Source: Coriobacteriales bacterium (lineage in GTDB: Bacteria; Actinomycetota; Coriobacteriia; Coriobacteriales; UBA8131). Taken from it: DNA of 22,361 bases. Location of the stretch: the NCBI GenBank assembly GCA_031272005.1, contig JAISUQ010000122.1:1-22361 (forward strand), in the 5' to 3' direction. Positions 7,752 through 16,000 of this stretch are shown piece by piece. The notes below the pieces were generated by a model, which searched no databases, had not been told where the DNA came from, and saw nothing but the letters and a program-made list of their open reading frames with translations. Made by a program: the position numbers and the translations under genes. The first letter of the stretch is position 1; every line of letters starts with the position of its first letter.

Positions 7752-7777
7752 CGCACGCTCTCGCACATCAGCGTGCG
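7752..7777. terminator. Candidate two-way terminator hairpin between convergent genes
   Basis: The perfect arms CGCACGC (7752-7758) and GCGTGCG (7771-7777) enclose a 12-base loop. The element lies in the 51-base gap between the stop of the LicD gene and the stop of the convergent GT61-like gene. There is no T-run on either side, so its activity is uncertain, but its position is what a shared terminator would have. Confidence 0.4.
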
Positions 7778-7792
7778 ATTGCTGGGACTTGC

Positions 7793-10525
7793 TCAGTGCT
7801 TCGCCTCAGGCTTCTGCGCTGGGCTAACGTGTACTTCGAAGAAGAGGTTCTTGTAGTTGGTCTCGCCGGGCACGACCTCAATGTGGTCGTCCTTATAAGC
7901 GCATTCCTTGAAGCGGGCCATGCTGCCCTTCTGGCGTTTGGCGCCGATGCGCAGGCTGCGTTGCTGGCCGTTGAACTTCAGGTCGAGATAGAAGTCCCAG
8001 CGGGTATCCTCTTTGACATTGCCCAGCTTGTGCATCAGCTCCTGCAGGTCGTAGAGGACCTGCCAGTTGATGCGCGTCATGTTGCCCTCATCAGTAAAGG
8101 AGGCTGTAGCCAGGTCGATCTGCCCGTAATTCTCGTGATTATACTTCTTCAGCGAGAGATTGACCGACAGTTGCCCGGTCGGCACCAGCGGCGACTCCAG
8201 CCAGCCGGAGACCACCAACTTGTTGTTGAGCAGGCAAAGTTCGCTGATCCAGTATCTGCTGATCTCCGAAAACAGCGCCACATCGTTCTTCTGGCGGAAG
8301 CTGATGTTCTTATAGCCCGTCTCCTCAGGCAGCAGGCAGTACCCCGGAAAGGTGAACACCTTACTGATGAACTTCCTGAACTGCTGCTCATCACGGTTGG
8401 AGCCGATGCGGATCTTCTTCACCAACCCGCCCAGCGTCAGGCTGAGGTAGAGGTCCCAGCGCCCCTCCGGGCTTTGTGACTGGTTGACAAAGGCCATCAA
8501 CTCGTCGATGTCTATCAGTGCCGACCAGCCATAAACCATCAGCTCACTGGGAATCCGGCTCAACTCCAGTGGCAGCTTAAGCGCCTGGTCCTCATCCTGA
8601 TAGCGGCAGATCAGCAGCTCCGGTAGCACAAACGGGTTCTCGGCAATCGGCTCCGAAAGCACTCCGGCAATCGACAGCCTGTTATCCTGCCAATCCATGG
8701 TGTTGATGCGGTAGTTGGCTTTGCCGTTGAATTTGACGACCGTCTGTCTGGCCTCCATCTGGATGCTCCGCTTGGCGTCCAGCTTGACCACGACATTGTC
8801 AATGACGACGTCTATCGACGTCTGACCATCGCTGACTACCACTATCAGCTGCCAATTGCTGCCCGGCTCAAACTGCATGGCGTTGGGCGACTGCCGAATC
8901 AGATTCTGGTTGATGCAGGCCGACCAGGCGTAATGCCCATCTTTGGCCTCCACATCCAACTCCATCAGCTGCTGTCGCAGTGGCTGCCTGGTACTCTCGC
9001 TGTTCAGCTCCCGGGTATCCAGCGCAAACTGCAACTCTGCCAGATTACTGAAGGGAAAGACCAGCTCGCCGGAGATGATGAAGGTGGTACCAGCCTGTTG
9101 CACAAACGCTCGCGCCTTCTCCTGCCGGCGGAAAGCATCCTCGGCATACTTGTCCAGGCTGACCAGCTGTTTCTTGCTGAGCACCTCACCGGGGTTTGGT
9201 AGCCCCTGGCTGTCGATTTCGCTGTCCAGCAAATACCTGTTCATCCGACAGACCAAGTCGTTCATATTGTTGCTCTTGATGCTGTCAAACTCCTCGGGCA
9301 ACGCATAGTGCTCCGCCCACTTCTGCAGGTATTGCGGGATTAATTGGGAGAGAAGCGCGTCGGCACCTGAATCAGCTCCGCCCACGGCCCCGCCGACAGC
9401 CTCCTCGGCAGGCTTGTCGGCCATCCGGCCAGCTGCCTTGCTGGCTGCCTTGCCAGCTGCCTTGCCAGCTGCCTTGCCGGCTGCTGAACCGGTGCTTTGA
9501 ACGTAGCCTTGCCAGTGGCTGTTTGGCGCCAACAGGGCCAGCACGCCTGGCCCCTGCGATTCCGGGAGGAAGTTGCGGTGCACGTCAACGACGGTCAGGT
9601 CGGCCTGCCGGGCCTGAGCCACCAGCAATATCTCAGGCCAGACGTCCTGGCTGTTGTTCAGCAGCGTCAACCGGGTGCCTTTGCCGGTCAACAGGGCCAG
9701 GTTGGCCGTTGCCTCCGGCCAGACGACCAGCTCATCAGCACCGGCCAACAGGGCGGCAAGCTCGCCGAGCGGCAACGCCGGCACCTCCACGACCTGATAT
9801 TTCTGCTTGCTGTAAAACTCCTCAAAGAACTGCCCGCCCACGCTGTTGGCAGCCAGCTCAGCCGACTGGCGCAGGTAGAGCCTTTTTGCCTTGCCAGGCA
9901 CCAGGCCAGCCCTGGCCTGGTCGAAGACCTTGATCCAATCCTTTTCAAAGCCCGGGTTGCCGACTGTAAAGACCGTCTCATCCGCCACGATGACCTCTGC
10001 GAATTGTGTTGGCTTGTCGATGATCTCGATGCGCTCCCGGCTCAGGCCCAATAACTCCAGCAGCGCCAGGTCCTCAATCTGCTGATCGGGGTAGGCGACG
10101 AAGACCACCTTGGGTTTCGGCTCGGGGTGCTGATTGAGATACCACAGCCGCACGCTGCTCTCCACCAGCGCCTGACCCAGATCGCTGGACAACAGGCCGC
10201 CGAAGATCACCGTCTCCGAGCGCTGGACGATCTTCTTCTTGTCCGGACTATAAGCCCCAGCCCGGCTTTTCTTGCCCTGCGACTTGATGCGCGGGCTGGG
10301 CAATCCGGCGATGAAGTTGAACTCGGCATCGCAGACCCCGCCTTCCAACAGTCCTTCGCCTGCGCTGTCCTTGCCGCCCCCACTGTAGCGCAGCGGCAGC
10401 ACCAGCGCCTGGGGATATGTCTGAACGCCGGCCCGCGTGGGGACCAACAGTGATTTTCTCGCCGCCTGTTCCCAGGCCGGCTTGTCGTAAACAAACAGTC
10501 TCGGCTTGTTGATGACCTCGGTCAT
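7793..10525 (-). CDS. GT61-like glycosyltransferase with C-terminal beta-domain repeats
   Basis: This is a 910-residue protein. Residues 1-330 resemble the GT61 (DUF563) fold: RSETVIFGGLL (102-112), an SSDLGQALVESSVRLWYL segment (113-130) where GT61 enzymes carry FGHFLIE-xxxRLW, KRLYLRQ (214-220), and a PEATANLALL stretch (270-279) in the place of the usual GAGLTN. Residues 346-389 are an Ala/Lys/Gly linker coded partly by 12-base repeats. Then come about three beta-rich units near 480-610, 614-760 and 766-910. The last two share L-x-(I/V)-x-G-x-L, RWD(L/F)YL, a K/R-LRIG strand and a P-x-E-T-(G/N)-YKN ending, like accessory domains of actinobacterial TagF-type transferases. No signal peptide is visible, so it is probably cytoplasmic or membrane-associated and acts on the wall polymer. 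The start has GGGAGG 9 bases upstream. It lies 35 bases after the DUF6273 membrane gene, likely in one operon. The GT61 assignment is moderate. Confidence 0.6.
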   Translation of the reverse strand: MTEVINKPRLFVYDKPAWEQAARKSLLVPTRAGVQTYPQALVLPLRYSGGGKDSAGEGLLEGGVCDAEFNFIAGLPSPRIKSQGKKSRAGAYSPDKKKIVQRSETVIFGGLLSSDLGQALVESSVRLWYLNQHPEPKPKVVFVAYPDQQIEDLALLELLGLSRERIEIIDKPTQFAEVIVADETVFTVGNPGFEKDWIKVFDQARAGLVPGKAKRLYLRQSAELAANSVGGQFFEEFYSKQKYQVVEVPALPLGELAALLAGADELVVWPEATANLALLTGKGTRLTLLNNSQDVWPEILLVAQARQADLTVVDVHRNFLPESQGPGVLALLAPNSHWQGYVQSTGSAAGKAAGKAAGKAASKAAGRMADKPAEEAVGGAVGGADSGADALLSQLIPQYLQKWAEHYALPEEFDSIKSNNMNDLVCRMNRYLLDSEIDSQGLPNPGEVLSKKQLVSLDKYAEDAFRRQEKARAFVQQAGTTFIISGELVFPFSNLAELQFALDTRELNSESTRQPLRQQLMELDVEAKDGHYAWSACINQNLIRQSPNAMQFEPGSNWQLIVVVSDGQTSIDVVIDNVVVKLDAKRSIQMEARQTVVKFNGKANYRINTMDWQDNRLSIAGVLSEPIAENPFVLPELLICRYQDEDQALKLPLELSRIPSELMVYGWSALIDIDELMAFVNQSQSPEGRWDLYLSLTLGGLVKKIRIGSNRDEQQFRKFISKVFTFPGYCLLPEETGYKNISFRQKNDVALFSEISRYWISELCLLNNKLVVSGWLESPLVPTGQLSVNLSLKKYNHENYGQIDLATASFTDEGNMTRINWQVLYDLQELMHKLGNVKEDTRWDFYLDLKFNGQQRSLRIGAKRQKGSMARFKECAYKDDHIEVVPGETNYKNLFFEVHVSPAQKPEAKH
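9431..9490 (-). repeat. 12-base tandem repeats coding an Ala-Gly-Lys linker
   Basis: Five 12-base units, read on the plus strand as AGCTGCCTTGCC with small changes, lie in tandem at 9431-9490. On the coding strand they give repeating Gly-Lys-Ala-Ala residues. This linker joins the transferase-like domain to the C-terminal beta domains. Confidence 0.85.
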
Positions 10526-10560
10526 ATCCCCTTGCCTCCCATGTTTCCTGTCTCGTAGTT

Positions 10561-12426
10561 TCAGACTGCAATCCAGAATGCCGGCCGGATGCCGGTGATT
10601 TTGCCGCCATCGACGCGCAGACCATCGGTCACCATCTCGCCTTTGGAGCTTACGGCCGCGTCGGTGTTGGTTTCCTTGCCCGGCGAGCGCAGGCGCCAGG
10701 CCGTGGCCTCGCCGTTCTTCTTGGTGGTGTCGCCGGAGTATTGCTGATTGAAGTCGGCCAGGGTGTCCTCCGCGATGTTCAGTTTGGCTATCCTGGCATT
10801 ATCGTTTTTGAAGTACTGCTCAGCCTCGCCGATGGAGAGCAGAAAGACCTTATCCGTGGTATCGTTGCCACCGTCGATGCCGGTGCTGGAGTTGGCCGGG
10901 TTGCTCAGCTCGGTGGCCATGATCCGGGCCCGGATGATGTCGGGCAGGCCGTTATAGAACTCATCGTTCAGCCAGGCGCGGATGTCGCTGGTCTCCCAGG
11001 TTGTCGCTTCCAGCTTATCCTGGTAGCCGCGGAAGTCGATGACTTCCTCGGTGATCAGCAAAGCCCTGCCGCCCTCCACCGCCAACACCCGCCAGCGGAT
11101 GTTGTCGGAGAACTGCCCGGAAGGCGCCGCCTCAAAGCTGACCTGCCCCAGGCGCACCACATCCCCGACCTCGACGTTGCCGATGCTCAGGACGCCGGTG
11201 TCGCTGCCGACGGTCTGGGACTGGCCAGCACCAGAACCGGCATTGTTGGCAGAAAACTCGTTGACCGTCAGCAACACCAGGTTGGCGATCGTCAGCAACG
11301 CCAGGACGGCCACGGCAATCCAGACCTGACGGAAGAAGCGCCGGGGCACCTGGCCAGCGGCAGCGGTGTTGGCTGCAGCGGTGGCGGCAGGCGCAACGGC
11401 GGCGGCAACGGGCGCAGAGGCAGCGGGTGCTGCAACGGCAGCCGCAGCGGTTGGCTGCGAACCTGCGTCGGCCTGGTCCGGCTCGGCGGCGTCACTGTGC
11501 TCGCTTACTAGCTTGCGTGTACGTTTTGCCGGTTTTGCCGCCTTTTCGGGCTTTTCGAGTCCTTCGGGCTGCTCTGTGTCTTCAATCTCCGCTGCCTTGC
11601 CAGGCTTGCCGGACTTTTCGGACTTCTTCGGGCTTGCCGCTTTATCCGGCGGCGCCGACGCCGTTGCGCTGGCCGCGGCGCCGCGCCGGCCACTGCGCTG
11701 GCCTTCGGGTGCGTCAGTGTTTTTGGTTACAGCGTCGGTGGCGATTCCCGCTTCGGACTGGATTGCATCGTCCGCATCGGCGCCCGTCTCAGCTGTGGTT
11801 GTTGGACGCGCCTTTTTGGCTGCTTTGCGGCCAGATTCCCTGTCGGCTGCCTTACTGGCTTTGCTCCCGACTTCTCCGTCAATCCCAGCGTCAGTTGCCC
11901 GGGCTGGCCCGCGCCCCGCCCGCCGTTGAGCGGTCAGAGGCTTGACCAGCTCGGCGTCCTTTTCAGCCAGAACGACCTCTTCAATCTCCGCTTCCTCTGC
12001 CTGTCCTGAGCTGCTGGCCAAGCCATGCTTCGGTTGACGCTTCAACGGACGCTCGGATTGGTCTTCATCGCGTCTCTCACCCCGGGCCTTGCCCTGGGCC
12101 TTGAGCCGGGGCTTCTCCGTCGCTTTGCCACCTCTGGCCTTTTCCGACTCGCTTTCGGCCTCGTTCTTGCTGATGATTTCGCTGATGGCCGCATCCAACA
12201 GGACGTCGGCGTCGCTGAGCAGGTCGGGCTGGGGCTCGTCGGGCAACTCGTAGCTGGGCGTCGCAGCGCGGGCCGGCGCCTCTTCGGTGAGGACGAAGAC
12301 AAATTCCTCCGCCTCTTCCTCGGCGCTGACCAGCGAGACCTGCTCGTCATCCTCCAAGTCGCTGGTTGAAAACCCGGCGCCTCGCTGATACCCCCCTCGA
12401 TTCTCCAACTCCCGACTATCTGCCAT
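10561..12426 (-). CDS. Single-pass membrane protein with long disordered cytoplasmic part and DUF6273 ectodomain
   Basis: The 621-residue product has three parts. Residues 1-360 are low complexity, rich in Glu, Lys, Ala, Ser and Asp, ending in an Ala/Pro/Val-rich stretch. A transmembrane helix begins at Trp369 (WIAVAVLALLTIANLVLLTV) after the basic RRFFRQ. A DUF6273 domain follows at about 435-621, with IRWRVLAVEGGRALLI, TWETSDIRAWLNDEFYNGL, DKVFLLSIGEAEQYF, WRLRSPG and a terminal GIRPAFWIAV. The positive-inside rule puts the DUF6273 domain outside. Its biochemical role is unknown to me; it is frequent in Gram-positive surface proteins. I chose the ATG at 12426 because the predicted promoter (12463-12492) lies upstream of it; the longer frame to 12483 would start inside that promoter. 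It heads a likely two-gene operon with the GT61-like gene. The surface protein at 20377 carries the same domain. Confidence 0.75.
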   Translation of the reverse strand: MADSRELENRGGYQRGAGFSTSDLEDDEQVSLVSAEEEAEEFVFVLTEEAPARAATPSYELPDEPQPDLLSDADVLLDAAISEIISKNEAESESEKARGGKATEKPRLKAQGKARGERRDEDQSERPLKRQPKHGLASSSGQAEEAEIEEVVLAEKDAELVKPLTAQRRAGRGPARATDAGIDGEVGSKASKAADRESGRKAAKKARPTTTAETGADADDAIQSEAGIATDAVTKNTDAPEGQRSGRRGAAASATASAPPDKAASPKKSEKSGKPGKAAEIEDTEQPEGLEKPEKAAKPAKRTRKLVSEHSDAAEPDQADAGSQPTAAAAVAAPAASAPVAAAVAPAATAAANTAAAGQVPRRFFRQVWIAVAVLALLTIANLVLLTVNEFSANNAGSGAGQSQTVGSDTGVLSIGNVEVGDVVRLGQVSFEAAPSGQFSDNIRWRVLAVEGGRALLITEEVIDFRGYQDKLEATTWETSDIRAWLNDEFYNGLPDIIRARIMATELSNPANSSTGIDGGNDTTDKVFLLSIGEAEQYFKNDNARIAKLNIAEDTLADFNQQYSGDTTKKNGEATAWRLRSPGKETNTDAAVSSKGEMVTDGLRVDGGKITGIRPAFWIAV

Positions 12427-12462
12427 AGCAATCCCCATCACCTGCCCATAAAACACGCCAAT

Positions 12463-12492
12463 AGTATAACGCACGCCCCCCACTTGTGTCCG
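12463..12492 (-). promoter_or_regulatory. Predicted sigma-70 type promoter for the DUF6273 membrane gene
   Basis: Read on the minus strand, CGGACA (12492-12487) and TATACT (12468-12463) are separated by 18 bases. They match the -35 consensus at 4 of 6 and the -10 consensus at 5 of 6 positions. Transcription would begin near 12456, about 30 bases before the ATG at 12426, which supports the shorter start. Confidence 0.5.
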
Positions 12493-12513
12493 CTCGCACT
12501 CCCGTACTCGGAC

Positions 12514-12553
12514 AATAACACAAGGAAAACGCTGAGCAAGTCCCTTTGTTATT
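12514..12553. repeat. Imperfect inverted repeat upstream of the 11-mer repeat gene
   Basis: The arms AATAACACAAGG (12514-12525) and CCCTTTGTTATT (12542-12553) pair at 10 of 12 positions across a 16-base loop. The second arm overlaps the predicted -10 element of the plus-strand gene. It could be an operator, or the end of an RNA hairpin, in the divergent intergenic region. Confidence 0.35.
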
Positions 12554-12555
12554 AT
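12547..12555 (+). promoter_or_regulatory. Candidate extended -10 element for the 11-mer repeat gene
   Basis: TG, one base, then TATTAT (12550-12555) forms an extended -10 motif; an overlapping TATAGT follows. No convincing -35 box is present at the usual spacing. Transcription would start near 12562, leaving a short leader before the strong AGGGAGGT ribosome site at 12574-12581. Confidence 0.35.
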
Positions 12556-12584
12556 AGTTTCAGCACTTTAATTAGGGAGGTAAT

Positions 12585-13040
12585 ATGGCTTTATTCAATG
12601 GTTTGGGCAAGAATAAGACAGCCGGGCGCAACCGGCAGGACGACCGTATCTCGGAATTGCCGGACATCGACCTGTCCTCGACCAACGCCGAGGGCCTGCC
12701 CGGGTTTCTCGAAAACTTGAAGCTGCCCGAAATCCCCGAGCTCAATCTTGGCGAGATGGCCGAAGCCGTAACCGGAAAGGCCGGCGAGATGGCTGGCGCT
12801 GTAGGCGACGTTGCCAGTGGAGCAGTGCAGGCCTTGGGCGGCACAGCCGATGGCGCCCTGAAGCTGGCCAGCGAGGCGGCGCAGTCCGTGGGAGAAGTGG
12901 CCAGCGGGGCGGCACAATCAGTGGGAGAAGTGGCCAGTGGCGCCCTCGGCAGCGTGGGAGAAGCGGCCACAGGCGCAGCCGAAGCCATTGGCGACGCCGC
13001 TGGCGCGGTTGTTGAGGTAGCAGCCGAAATCCTCAGCTGA
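12585..13040 (+). CDS. Small protein of 11-residue amphipathic helical repeats
   Basis: I do not recognise a named family in this 151-residue protein. Residues 1-55 are a charged, proline-containing head (ELPDIDLSS, LKLPEIPELNLGEM). From about residue 58 to the end the sequence falls into 11-residue units such as AAQSVGEVASG (twice in a row), ALGSVGEAATG and AAEAIGDAAGA. Earlier, looser copies are MAGAVGDVASG and AVQALGGTADG, with one 7-residue unit (ALKLASE) breaking the register. Eleven-residue Ala/Gly/Val repeats with acidic positions are known from LEA proteins, synucleins and perilipin-type lipid-binding helices. A membrane- or polymer-surface-binding helix, or a stress-protective protein, is possible. 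There is no signal peptide or transmembrane segment. The ribosome site GGAGG lies 4 bases before the ATG. The gene is divergent from the DUF6273 gene and convergent with the TagF-type gene. Confidence 0.7.
   Translation: MALFNGLGKNKTAGRNRQDDRISELPDIDLSSTNAEGLPGFLENLKLPEIPELNLGEMAEAVTGKAGEMAGAVGDVASGAVQALGGTADGALKLASEAAQSVGEVASGAAQSVGEVASGALGSVGEAATGAAEAIGDAAGAVVEVAAEILS
12876..12941 (+). repeat. 33-base tandem duplication coding two identical 11-residue units
   Basis: Positions 12876-12908 and 12909-12941 are near-identical 33-base copies, each coding AAQSVGEVASG. Differences between the copies are synonymous, so the duplication is either old or kept under protein-level selection. Confidence 0.9.
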
Positions 13041-13079
13041 TAGAGTGCGATGAGTGGCGCCCCGGTGGGCCTGGCCTGC

Positions 13080-16000
13080 TCAGAGTATCCCTCGCGCCTT
13101 GAGGGCGTCGTAGATGCGTTGGATGTTGCGGCCGTCATTGAACTCGTTGATTGCGCGATAGGCCTGCTCGTGGGCGGCGTTGCGCAGCTGGCTGAGGTCG
13201 ATCTGGCCAGCGTCATTGATGGCCGCCGCCAGCTGGCCGGCCAACTCCCCGGGTGTGAAGACCCTGCGGCCGATGTACTCCTCCGCAGCCGGGATCAACG
13301 CACCCACGTCATGCTCGTACTCCTCCAGATAAGGCTGGTAGAACAGCACCGCCGCCCCCTGATAGAAGACGTTATAGCAGACGGATGAATAATCGGTGAT
13401 CAGCAGCTTGGTCTCGGCCAGCACCTCGCGGATGCTGCCGTGCCAGAAGGCCGCCTCCAGCTCTGAGCCCCTGAACAGCCAGCTGGCCTTGGGGTGCACT
13501 ACCACCCGCAACTGCTCTGGCCCAACCATCGCTCCCAGCACTTCCAATACCTGGCTCAGGCTGCGGTAATAGGCGGTCTGCTCCAGCTGCTGCTCGCGCT
13601 CGTCATAAGGCTGCCAGGTCAATAATACTGTAATGATATCTTGCGAGCTATTATCGATATGTCCGTATTGGATCAGGTCGAACTGAGCCATGCCGGTCTT
13701 GATGGTCTGCTTGGGGTCATAGCCCAGATCCTGGATAATCACCGCCCGCTCCTTCTCGCTGCTGACCACCATCACAGTGGCCTCGCCCTCACGCCCACGA
13801 TTGTAGGAGGAACTCTTGCCCTGCCGCTTCAGATAGGTGATGCCATGTTGCAAAAAGACGAACGGCGTGGTGTAGAAGGCCTTGCGCAACCAGCGGTTAT
13901 TGGAGCGCAGCAGGCTCAGATGGGTGGGGATCTCGGTACCGATGAAGGCACTGGCTTCATAGATCAACCGGTAATAGCGGGCGGAGAACCGCGCTACCAG
14001 GCGCTCGCCGGCCACGGCCTGGCAGCGTTGCCAATCCCGGCTGCCGGAGTCGAGCACATAATAGACCTCGCTGCCATCGGCCAGGGCCTTGCCAAACAGC
14101 TCGAAGACGCCTTCCTCAGCCTGATTGGCAAACTTCTCGTAGCAGATGACCGTCCGCCGGCTGCCCAGCGCCCGCCGCAGCCGCCCGGTCAGATAACCCC
14201 AGGCCGAACGCAGCCAACCCTCGCGCTGGCAGAACTCCTCCGTCTGCTCAATCGCCGCCAGACGCCGGCGCACCACTACCATCGCTCCGGCGTGCGTCCG
14301 GCGCAGATGCGTGCAGCGGCCCTGCTCCCGCTGAAACCTGACGCTGAACGGCAGGTAATAGAGCTTGGTCTGGCGTTCCAGGCGATGTGTCTTGTAGCAC
14401 AGCCGCCGCTTCAGCACCTGTTCGCCCAGCTGCTTGCGGCAGACCAGGTGGGTGTTCACCGCCTCGCCCAACTCATCCAGCGGTACGCACAGCAATCTGA
14501 AGGATGCCAGTAGCTGCCAGGGGCTGCGCCGGGGCGCCACTCGCAGCGTCAGCTCCGTGGTGTAGTCACCGACCTTCAGAACCACCTGGCCATCCGGCAA
14601 TTCGCCATCCGGATCAGCCAGGTAGAGAAAGACCGGAAACCACAGCCGGCGACCGAGGATCAACGGGCGCAACCCCTTTTGGACGAAGCGTGCCGTGGGC
14701 TTGGGCGGAATATCGTTGTTTGCCTCGTCCTGGGCCTCGGCAGCGCCAGCTTTGGTTGAGGTGGCGCTGGCAGCGGTGAGAGTGACGCTGGTGCCAACTG
14801 GGGCAACGCTGGCGACTCCTCCACCTGCACCAAAGAGCGCGGCGAGCACCCGTTGGCTGGCCTGGCCATCGTCGTGGGGATTGAAGCGCTGGCGCTGCTG
14901 GCTCAGACCTTCTGCGTAGCGTTGCGCCCAACCGTCCAGATCCAACAGTGCCTCGACGACCTCGGCTGTGGTGGTGCACTTGGGTCCGGGCAACTGCCTG
15001 GGGTCGAAATAAAAGCCGTTGAGCTCCTGCTCATAGAACTCGAAGTCCGGCCAGTGATAGATGATTGGCCGACAGGTCAGGGCAAAATCGAAGAGGACGC
15101 TGGAGTAATCCGTGACCAGCACATCGGCAATCAGGTACAGCTCGTTGACGTCGTCCACCTGACTGACGTCGAGGACCCTGGCAATCCCGCCCCCCTCAAT
15201 CGCTGCCGGAGCAGCGCCCCCGACACCGGCGACCCCGGCACCGGCAACCACAGCATCAAGCGCGCCAACGCCGGCTGCGCCAGGCTCCATGGCGTCGGCA
15301 GCCCTCTGCGCCGTGTTGTTGACGTAGTAATGCCCGCGCAGCAGGATGGTCCAACCAGCTCCCAACGCAGCCTGCAACTGCGCCAGATCGAGCATCTCCG
15401 GCATCACATAGCCCACACCGGCCTGATACAGCGAACTGCGCCAGGTCGGCGCGTAGAGCAGCAGGCGGCTTCGTGCCGGCAGCCCCAGCCGCTGGCGGAT
15501 GGCGGCCTGACGCTGGGCGCAGTCGGCGGCTGCCAGGCTGTTGACCAGCCAGTCGTTGCGCGGATAACCCAGCTCCAGCACCTGGCAACCGGCGGCCGGC
15601 CCGCTCTCGGCAGCCTGCTGGTGCTCGGCAGCTGGCTGGTGCTCGGCAGCCGGCTCACGCTGCTCGCTCCCGGCAGCCGGCTGGCGCCTGACAACCGGCT
15701 CGCGCTCGGCCAGGCCGAAGGCGCTGCTCAGGCTGGCGGTGGTAAACGGCGAGGGCGAAAGCAGATACGACCACTTGGCGCAGTCCAGCCGATAGCGCCA
15801 GGCGTTCTCACGGTTGCTGCTCAGCGCCGCCTGGGTACCGGCAACGATGTCCAGCCCCAGACGCTTCAGCGGCGTGCCATGCCAGCACTGCACATAACGT
15901 TGCCCGGGTCGGGGCGTCACCCACTCCGGCATCCGGGTGTTGACTATCCACCAGCCGGCCGCGGCACAGGCCTGATAGTAAGCCGTGCTGCCGCGGCGCA

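Noticed and set aside
9431..9490. CRISPR-like repeat array
   Set aside because: The units are only 12 bases long, directly adjacent with no spacers, and code a regular protein linker.
12427..12483. Longer N-terminus for the DUF6273 membrane protein
   Set aside because: The extra 19 codons overlap the predicted promoter, and the ATG at 12426 is the better start.
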